Assembly (NCBI GenBank): GCA_023653785.1
Contig: JAMKCH010002883.1
Location: 87,501 to 151,500, forward strand
Direction of reading: 5' to 3'
Length of the DNA stretch: 64,000 bases
Origin: Ophioderma brevispina
Lineage: Eukaryota > Echinodermata > Ophiuroidea > Amphilepidida > Ophiodermatidae
This document shows positions 57,509 to 64,000 of this stretch, in pieces. Within the stretch, counting starts at the first letter, position 1. Each line of letters begins with the position of its first letter. Position numbers and translations under genes: made by a program. The notes under the pieces were generated by a model, which saw only the letters and a list, made by a program, of their open reading frames with translations, searched no databases and was not told the DNA's origin.

Positions 57509-57815
57509 CAAAAAAAAGATTAGCTCCACCTATGGCACTTCGGCATGTCTGTATGAAACTTCCACGTAAGGAATAGGTCACCTTGAACAGGATTCACACA
57601 GGTGTCGGTTGTTTCAACAGCAATACATGGGGGCTGCGAACATCTCCAGCCTGCCAATGTGGCTCTCCATCACAAACTGCGGATTACATTCTCAATGTGT
57701 GCGCTACCTTTCGTCCACGATATAGACTTCTCAAACCACAACCAGTCAACAGTGAGCTGGCTCCATCAACTTCAACAGAAAAATATAAATATTATTGGTC
57801 TTATAGACCCTGAAA
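57509..57815 (+). pseudogene. LINE ORF2 C-terminal relic
   Basis: The plus-strand frame reads RLAPPMALRHVCMKLPRKE, stop, VTLNRIHTG, then WGLRTSPACQCG and QTADYILNVC. The LPR-E-(W)-TLNR-RTG then WGL-SP-C-CG-QT-HIL-C pattern is the typical C-terminal tail of many non-LTR retrotransposon ORF2 proteins, with a CxC...C zinc-knuckle-like arrangement. The stop sits where the family usually has tryptophan, consistent with a TGG to TAG change. A later frameshift moves the expected tail (STVSWL) into another frame ending near 57898. The reverse transcriptase is absent, so it is dead and truncated. Clade not assigned. Confidence 0.75.
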
Positions 57816-57899
57816 ACCCTTCCCAAATTCAACCCTTTAATAATGATCCAAGTGTCATATACGTTGTAACCAACATATTTCTGGTTAATATATATTAAG

Positions 57900-58228
57900 G
57901 GAAAATATGACACAATTTTGAAATGAATGGGAGCATTCTAAATTTGTATCCCAGTATGACCTTGAACATTGATGTTTAAAATATTGCCCCAATATAAAGT
58001 TTGCCCTCTTTTTTAACAATCATAAAAAACTTTTCCCAAGGAGGAGTTCAGCGGATTTTTGATGTTGTTTTGTGAACATGGTGAAACCTTCTGCTCATTT
58101 TTACCGGTGGTGTGCATTCAACAACAAAATACTATCAAACTATTAAGGCGTCAATCAAGAGCGTGTCCAACCCTTTCACTTTTGTTCACTAAAAGATTTG
58201 CTGCCGTCTTTAACGTGAACGTGATCTA
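57900..58228. other. No supported feature
   Basis: Short spacer between the LINE relic and the minisatellite. Nothing recognised. Confidence 0.4.
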
Positions 58229-59060
58229 CGAACTATGCATCCAACTGCTTTGCACCTGGACCACATTCTATATGTTCAGGTGAGTGTATTGTTTGACTAT
58301 GCACCCACCTGCTTTGCACCCTGACCACATTCTTATGTTCAGGTGAGTGTATTGTTTGACTATGCATGCACCTGTTTTGCACCTGGACACATTCTTATGT
58401 TCAGGTGAGTGTATTGTTTGACTATGCATCCACCTGCTTTGCACCTGGACCACATTCTATATGTTCAGGTGAGTGTATTGTTTGACTATGCATGCACCTG
58501 TTTTGCACCTGGACCACATTCCTATGTACAGGTGAGTGTATTGTTTGACTATGCATCCACCTGCTTTGCACCTGAACCACATTCCTATGTTCAGGTGAGT
58601 GTATTGTTTGACTGTGCATGGACCTGTTTTGCACCTGGACCACATTCTTATGTTCAGGTGAGTGTATTGTTTGACTATGCATCCACCTGCTTTGCACCTG
58701 GACCACATTCTTATGTTCAGGTGAGTGTATTGTTTAACTATGCATTCACCTGCTTTGCACCTGGACCACATTATATATGTTCAGGTGAGTGTATTGTTTG
58801 ACTATGCATTCACCTGCTTTGCACCTGGACCACATTCCATATGCTCAGGTGAATGTATTGTTTGACTATGCATTCACCTGTTTTGCACCTGGACCACATT
58901 CGTATGTTCAGGTGAGTGTATTGTTTGACTATGCACCCACCTGCTTTGTACCAGGACCACATTCTTTAATTATGTTCAGGTGAGTGTATTGTTTGACTAT
59001 CCACCGACCTGCTTTGCACCTGGACCACATTCTATTGTTCAGGGGAGTGTATTGTTTGAC
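58229..59060 (+). repeat. 63-bp minisatellite, about 13 units
   Basis: Units run GTATTGTTTGACTATGCAT ... CACCTGCTTTGCACCTGG ... TTATGTTCAGGTGAGT. Starts of CAGGTGAGTG are at about 58279, 58341, 58402, 58466, 58529, 58592, 58655, 58718, 58782, 58846, 58909, 58977 and 59040, spacing 61-68 bp. Units 2, 4 and 6 share CCTGTTTTG and a TGCATG start, while 3, 5 and 7 have CATCCACCTGCTTTG, a 126-bp higher-order pattern. Because 63 is divisible by three, frames stay open on both strands. These are not genes. Each unit carries up to three CAGGTG/CACCTG E-boxes and a CAG|GTGAGT splice-donor consensus. Confidence 0.95.
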
Positions 59061-59149
59061 CCTCAAAGATGGCTGCTAAACCAATATTCAAGAACATAAT
59101 CATGCTATTTCATTGGCCGATTCCGATTAAGGAAATAGTTCCAACTGTT

Positions 59150-59340
59150 TCCCTACAACCTCGTCCTCAGAGTCTCAATGAGGTGTAACAAAACAAATAC
59201 TACAAGGTTTATATCGGGTAAATAGAACATACTATTTTTCCCTTGGTACGGGCCTATCACCATGATCACCCCTCACCCTTCGGTTTCGGGGTGATAAGGA
59301 AAATAGTGTGCCATATTACCCCTCAACCATGTAGTATTTG
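59150..59340 (-). mobile_element. Foldback MITE-like repeat, copy B
   Basis: Reverse-orientation copy of 4979-5182: GTTTCCCTACAACCTCG (59149 on), then CAAATACTACA (59194) and TGTAGTATTTG (to 59340), with the internal ACTATTTTTCCC / GGAAAATAGTGTGCC pair and a CGGTTTCGGGGTGA centre. Two copies far apart in opposite orientation support a mobile family. Confidence 0.65.
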
Positions 59341-59344
59341 TATA

Positions 59345-62300
59345 TCATCAAACTCAAGCATCATTCTCATATCACCAATCAAAGAAAACATAAATTATTG
59401 ATGTAGAAAGGGGGTTAAAATGATCGATTATAGTAGGTATGAACAGCTGAAGTTTGTTTAAGAAGGTGAAGTTTATTGACCTAATTTTGGTATAGTTTGG
59501 ATGCGGTAAGTGAATTACAATACCCATTCAGGATATGTATTTTTTGCAGCAATGTATATTATTCATCCATAAATTATGTTAATGTCACAACAATAATCTC
59601 CAAAATTAGTAAAAGTGGTTTATTGTATCTGACTCGATGAAGTAACTATCAAAGCTTCATCGATTCCTAAAAATAGATCAATATTATCAAGGTTTATGTG
59701 ACAAGTACCGATAGTAGCACCGACGTTCGGGAGGCCTATCTATTAATCAGATATTTCAGCTGACAAATGTAACAAGTCCAATGATGAATTGCAAATTAAT
59801 CAGTCGAATGGTTCAACTTTTCCCACATAAATGTCGCTACCTTGCGAGCTATTAATCAGTTAAACTCTATTTATAACGCCATAAAGAATTGATGTGGCTT
59901 ATCATTTACTTGGCTGAAAAAAATATGTGTATTCATTGTGGACTCTTTTACAGAGTGTGTTATGGCGGTCTTGCATCATGTTGCATGTTCTGGAAGTTGT
60001 ATAACCTAACTACAAACTAAATTCGGTTTAGAAATATCTATGGATGGAATGAATAAGGTAAAGGTAAATGGGACTAATCTGTGTATGCAGGAACTTTGTA
60101 TAGGGTTTGAAGATGTTTTTCTATAGCTTGAAGAACACTGAAACAGAAATTTCGGGTCCAACTCCTAGGAAACGTGCAGAAATGGTAAAAATAAGCAGGG
60201 GTATTAGTACAGGTGTAATTTGAAAAATGCCAACGTGTGTTTAAATGTACACAATGCATTTGTCTCTTAGTAAGGATTACAAAGATTTAGTTTGTGTAGT
60301 TTATGACATTTATTTACACGGGTATAGCCTATTAAAGTTCAAGGTCATTGAGGGATAAAAATTACCCGGCGCTCAGATTTAGGTGAAAATGATGCAAACT
60401 TATTCGTCTTGCTTTATTTAGAGTGTGGCATTTGGTTGCATAATATGCGGGCAAAATGTTACATGGTTCTACATGGTTTATAGGCGTCATCAAACGTGAT
60501 CTGAAAGTTATATACGGAATCGGATATGATTTTGGACCCAAAATTTCTGTTTCAGCATCTCTCAAACTAAAGATCTTCTTTTTAAAACTTCAAGAACGGG
60601 ATCCTCTTTTATGACCCTACTAGTAACAAACCATTCAAAATAAAACTAGGCTGTTGGGATATAGCGTTTGCGTACCGTTACTGCCTGCAGGCAGTCAATT
60701 AAGAAGTCTCTCGTTGGACAACATTTAGTACCTCTAGGCCATTGTAATGAAAAATAGATCAAATTTCATTCATTTATGTTGATATCAAATTCGATACATT
60801 TTGGTATTCTTTGTTGGATTTCTGATATACCATTTTAGTCTAAAAGCATGAAATACGAGGTATAATATAGGGAAATTCTATTCATTTACATGTGCATGTA
60901 TATGAGGATGATTTAAATATTTATGAACATGTTAAAATTATCATATCAATGAAATATTCGGAGTTTTATGTATTAGAATCGACCCAAAGTAACATTTCCA
61001 AGTAAAAATCCCAATGCCTTCAAAATTCCAATACGACCGCCAAATTTCCTATACGACGGCCGTTTAATTGATTTCCTCGTCTTTTTTTGAACGTTTTCGT
61101 TATAACTTTGCACTGGATTTCGTCATTACCTTCGTCTGGGTGTCAAATTCAAGCTACTAATTTCCCCCCTAATTTTCCCCGCTTAAAATATTGTTAGAAC
61201 AATTTTTAGCAATCACAAGATACTTCTTGAACCTGTCCAGTAAGACAACAATGCAGAAAATATCCATTTATCTTTTTGGTTATTAGGGCAACGCATGAGT
61301 GCACAATACTGCACAATCGTTGTGCTCACAAGATTCCCTGATCTATGTGTTTACATAAGTCAAAGTCTTCAAAAATGTAGAAACTTAATTTAGTACTTTA
61401 ACGCTTAACAACATTTTACCATTAAAGGACTTAACGCGAGATACAACATTTTACCATTAAAGGACCGAGGTACACACCTGGAGGAAGGCACTTGGACATG
61501 GTGTAGGTTAAATCAATCTCACGATGCACATACTATACTATACAAATGTTATATATTACTTAGTGATAAATCACAGACAAACATTCAAAATCATATCAAA
61601 AATTCCATGTGTACTAATATTTATTGTTTCCAAAGTTTGGGTATTTATGCGTTTGCGAATAGGTTCTGCGTGGTGTCCTGTGACTTTAGCAACCTTAATT
61701 TTAAAATTTACTTGCGGTTTGCGGTAGCCATAAAGCACCGACGGCGTAATATTTTGTGAGAGCCGTCAATTTGCGGCCAACAACACGAACTCGACAAAAG
61801 ATATTGCTCCACTACTACGCTTGCACTCTACAACTTCCTTCACTGCTCATTGACCTGTTGGAGCTCTTAGCGAAGCTCCAGGGCGTAGGGTACTTCCGGG
61901 AGGTCTCAAGTGACATGTTTAACTAATAAACCTCCTAAGCACGTATGAAAGATGTCAATAGATCAGTAAAGGTTTGTTTACGTTAGAAGATACAAAAATG
62001 AAATGCATTGTCCTCCAGCGTGAAAGTATTTAAAATGCATCATAAAAGATTGTTAACTTCAAATTTATAGATATAGTGCACGGAAATTGATCAAATTAGG
62101 ATTGTTTCCTTTAGCTTCAAAATCAAGAAAGATACAAGAATCGATACCGTGACCCAAATTTTATACCAGCCGGAAAGGTTGAAGAAGTGCATTCTGAATA
62201 TTATTAAAAACAAAATGGGAATTATCGACAAGCTGTGTCAATTCGACAGACTGCACTCTTCTCATGATATGAATATTGTAGGTAGTATTTAAAAGCGGTA

Positions 62301-64000
62301 GTTCTCTGATCCAGTCACTATGAAAATGGCTAAGAATAATTATACTCAGATCAAGTAAGATACAGAGAAAATATCGTAATTTTCCTAATTAGAATCTTCC
62401 TGAGCTATACGTCATGATCTCATCTCAATTACACATTTGCGTGACGTTTATACCATTTCCCTGGAATTTGAAAAAAGGTTGGTATCTTACGAAACTCGTA
62501 TAAGCCATCCTATTCAAATTCTCCGAGATGGAGAATTTATCAGTTTTGTGAACATTGTTATTGTACTTCAAATGTCCCTGGAGATTTTGTAAATAAGCCA
62601 CTTTCAATGAGATCATTGGATGAAAACCGTCACATGGCACTTATATCTCGCGTTATATTGCGAGAAAATACGCAAAACAATTTTCTAGTTTTTTAATAAT
62701 GGTCAACCATAACAAATAATAATCTTCTAAATTAAGTTGCTCCAACAGCTGCCAGACTACCTACCCAACATTTACCGTGCCGAATGGAAAGACATCATTG
62801 ATTTTCAAGAAAAAAAATCAAACCCACAAAATCCGAATTACTAAGCGCGCTGTAAAATCAATGGGAAAAGCGCATTTAATCTGCATCTTTTTTTAGATCT
62901 TAAACTGGCTAAACCAAGTGTATGTAATCGCGTACAACCTGCACTTGATTAACCAGGTGTGCAATGTAGCCTATTGAGCACAGTGGGTTAACTCGAGTTA
63001 AAGCTTAACACGCAGAGTTTTAATAATTTGCTCACAAATTAAATCAATAACACCTTTAAATCAGCCATTTACATAGCTCCGAAATCGAGTTAATTAGGTA
63101 TGGATTAAACAGCTCAACTCAAACATTTGACGCTATCAATTTACAATATTTTATATATTATTATAGATAACAATGTGTTTGAGTATATATGATTTACACT
63201 TATTAAAGTTCATTCAGAGTAAATAAGAAAGATAAGTAACCACAATTTACTGTATAATCTATTAAAATAAATAAATATCTATATCCAAGGCATGGATTTG
63301 ATAAAACTATTAGCCGGAGTGGAGTAATCGAAAAATAATCGCGTTGAGGTGAATACGTTTTAGAAACATAAGCTTATTATATCTTTAAAAGCCTAGCGTG
63401 CCAAGACATCGCCAGTGGCGTAACTCTGTCAGGATTTGTATATGCTGGTCAAGGGGCGCCGATATTTACCAAACGTTTGATTTAAAAAAAATCTAACTTT
63501 GCATGGCAACCTGGTTGGGATCTAGCAGAAAATAGGAGCACCCCCTAATTATTTTGGGGTCCAGAGTGTTGGTAAGTCTCAAGGTCATTCGAAACCTCTA
63601 TAAAGTATTACATTGAGTGGATTCGTCAATGTGGATACAATTTATGAGTGACAACAATATCAATTCGACTATTGACTTTCCCCAACAAACCCACAGCATA
63701 CTTTTCAACTGTGTTGAGAACTGTACAACATGATGTTAACTGTAGCTCGATGCAAAGGCTTTGTAGTCTTTTCTATGGTCAATGCATTTAAGCGGGAACA
63801 CAGCTGATTTCAGTATATGTAATTAAATGGCACAGCGGTAAACGGCATTGCCTGAAGGGGTTATATAACACGTGACTATCATAAGGTAGGTAATTAAAAT
63901 GATTTTATCGCTCCTTAGTCAAAATAAGAGTATCATATTCAAGGTTGTCTGTGGGCATGACATGACGCAATAATATCGGCTGCTCTACAGAGTTTGATAA
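59345..64000. other. No supported gene
   Basis: About 4.6 kb of AT-rich DNA. The only repeat seen is a 23-bp phrase, ACAACATTTTACCATTAAAG plus three bases, present at 61408-61430 and 61443-61465. Its core (CATTTTACCATTAAAGG) also occurs at 54291-54307, possibly ends of an unrecognised element. Short frames (60.07-60.57, 61.52-61.73, 62.43-62.64 kb) carry no recognised motif. Confidence 0.45.

Noticed and set aside
58409..58801. 130-codon repetitive protein
   Set aside because: Frames are open on both strands only because the minisatellite unit is 63 bp, a multiple of three. Unit-length changes break them.
63413..63470. Transposon terminus resembling hAT ends (CAGTGGCGTAACTCTG)
   Set aside because: No matching opposite end or target-site duplication could be found in the remaining sequence.
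1..64000. CRISPR array or bacterial-type operons
   Set aside because: No evenly spaced short repeats with unique spacers and no operon-like tightly packed frames. The window is eukaryotic in character.

Overview
This is an AT-rich, gene-poor stretch of animal nuclear DNA. It is dominated by short non-autonomous transposons, tRNA-derived SINEs, dead LINE pieces, simple repeats and large duplicated blocks. No complete host gene, rRNA or functional tRNA could be supported. The tRNA-SINE plus foldback/MITE style, with two decayed LINE ORF2 ends, fits a marine invertebrate, possibly a non-vertebrate deuterostome. The species cannot be named from the sequence, and that placement is inference.

Layout. 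1-6.8 kb is mostly featureless, with purine/pyrimidine tracts (3.16-3.65 kb), a 670-bp tandem duplication (3.66-4.98 kb) and a foldback repeat (about 5.0 kb) whose second copy lies at 59.2 kb. 6.8-8.8 kb holds a tRNA-derived SINE split by a 902-bp foldback element, then a 390-bp tandem duplication. 9-17 kb has small palindromes, a cluster of nuclear-receptor half-sites (10.67 kb), microsatellites and a G23 run. 17.99-18.79 kb is a LINE relic (RNase H plus C-terminus, minus strand). 20.8-21.6 and 25.0-27.1 kb are two direct duplications, each joined by a pure run of about 20 T. In the second, one copy carries a full-length SINE with a 13-bp target-site duplication and the other keeps the empty site. 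Both copies contain a 355-bp TTAA-flanked MITE.

29.4-53.4 kb is the most structured part. Four blocks (alpha, beta, gamma, delta, named here) occur in the order alpha(+), beta(-), alpha(-), gamma, delta, alpha(+), beta(+), gamma, delta, with orientation given relative to the last set. The inverted beta-alpha block in the first set is bounded by pieces of a hAT-type MITE. That MITE is intact, with an 8-bp target-site duplication, in the second set. Comparing the two sets exposes clean insertions: a second SINE (12-bp TSD), a 3.45-kb long-TIR transposon (TA TSD) and a 542-bp MITE (TA TSD). Two more T20 joints lie inside the first alpha copy.

53.4-64 kb is quiet apart from a 26-bp duplication carrying TCF/LEF-type sites, a GTAC-dense patch (55.9-56.5 kb), a second LINE C-terminal relic (57.5-57.8 kb) and a 63-bp minisatellite of about 13 units (58.2-59.06 kb). 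Each minisatellite unit carries E-boxes and a consensus 5' splice donor.

No convincing multi-gene system is visible. The strongest leads are structural: the T20-joined duplications, which look like unmerged overlaps or alleles; the inverted block array; the paired filled/empty insertion sites; and the E-box/splice-donor minisatellite. Coordinates and short motifs were read by eye. Alignments and family assignments are unverified.
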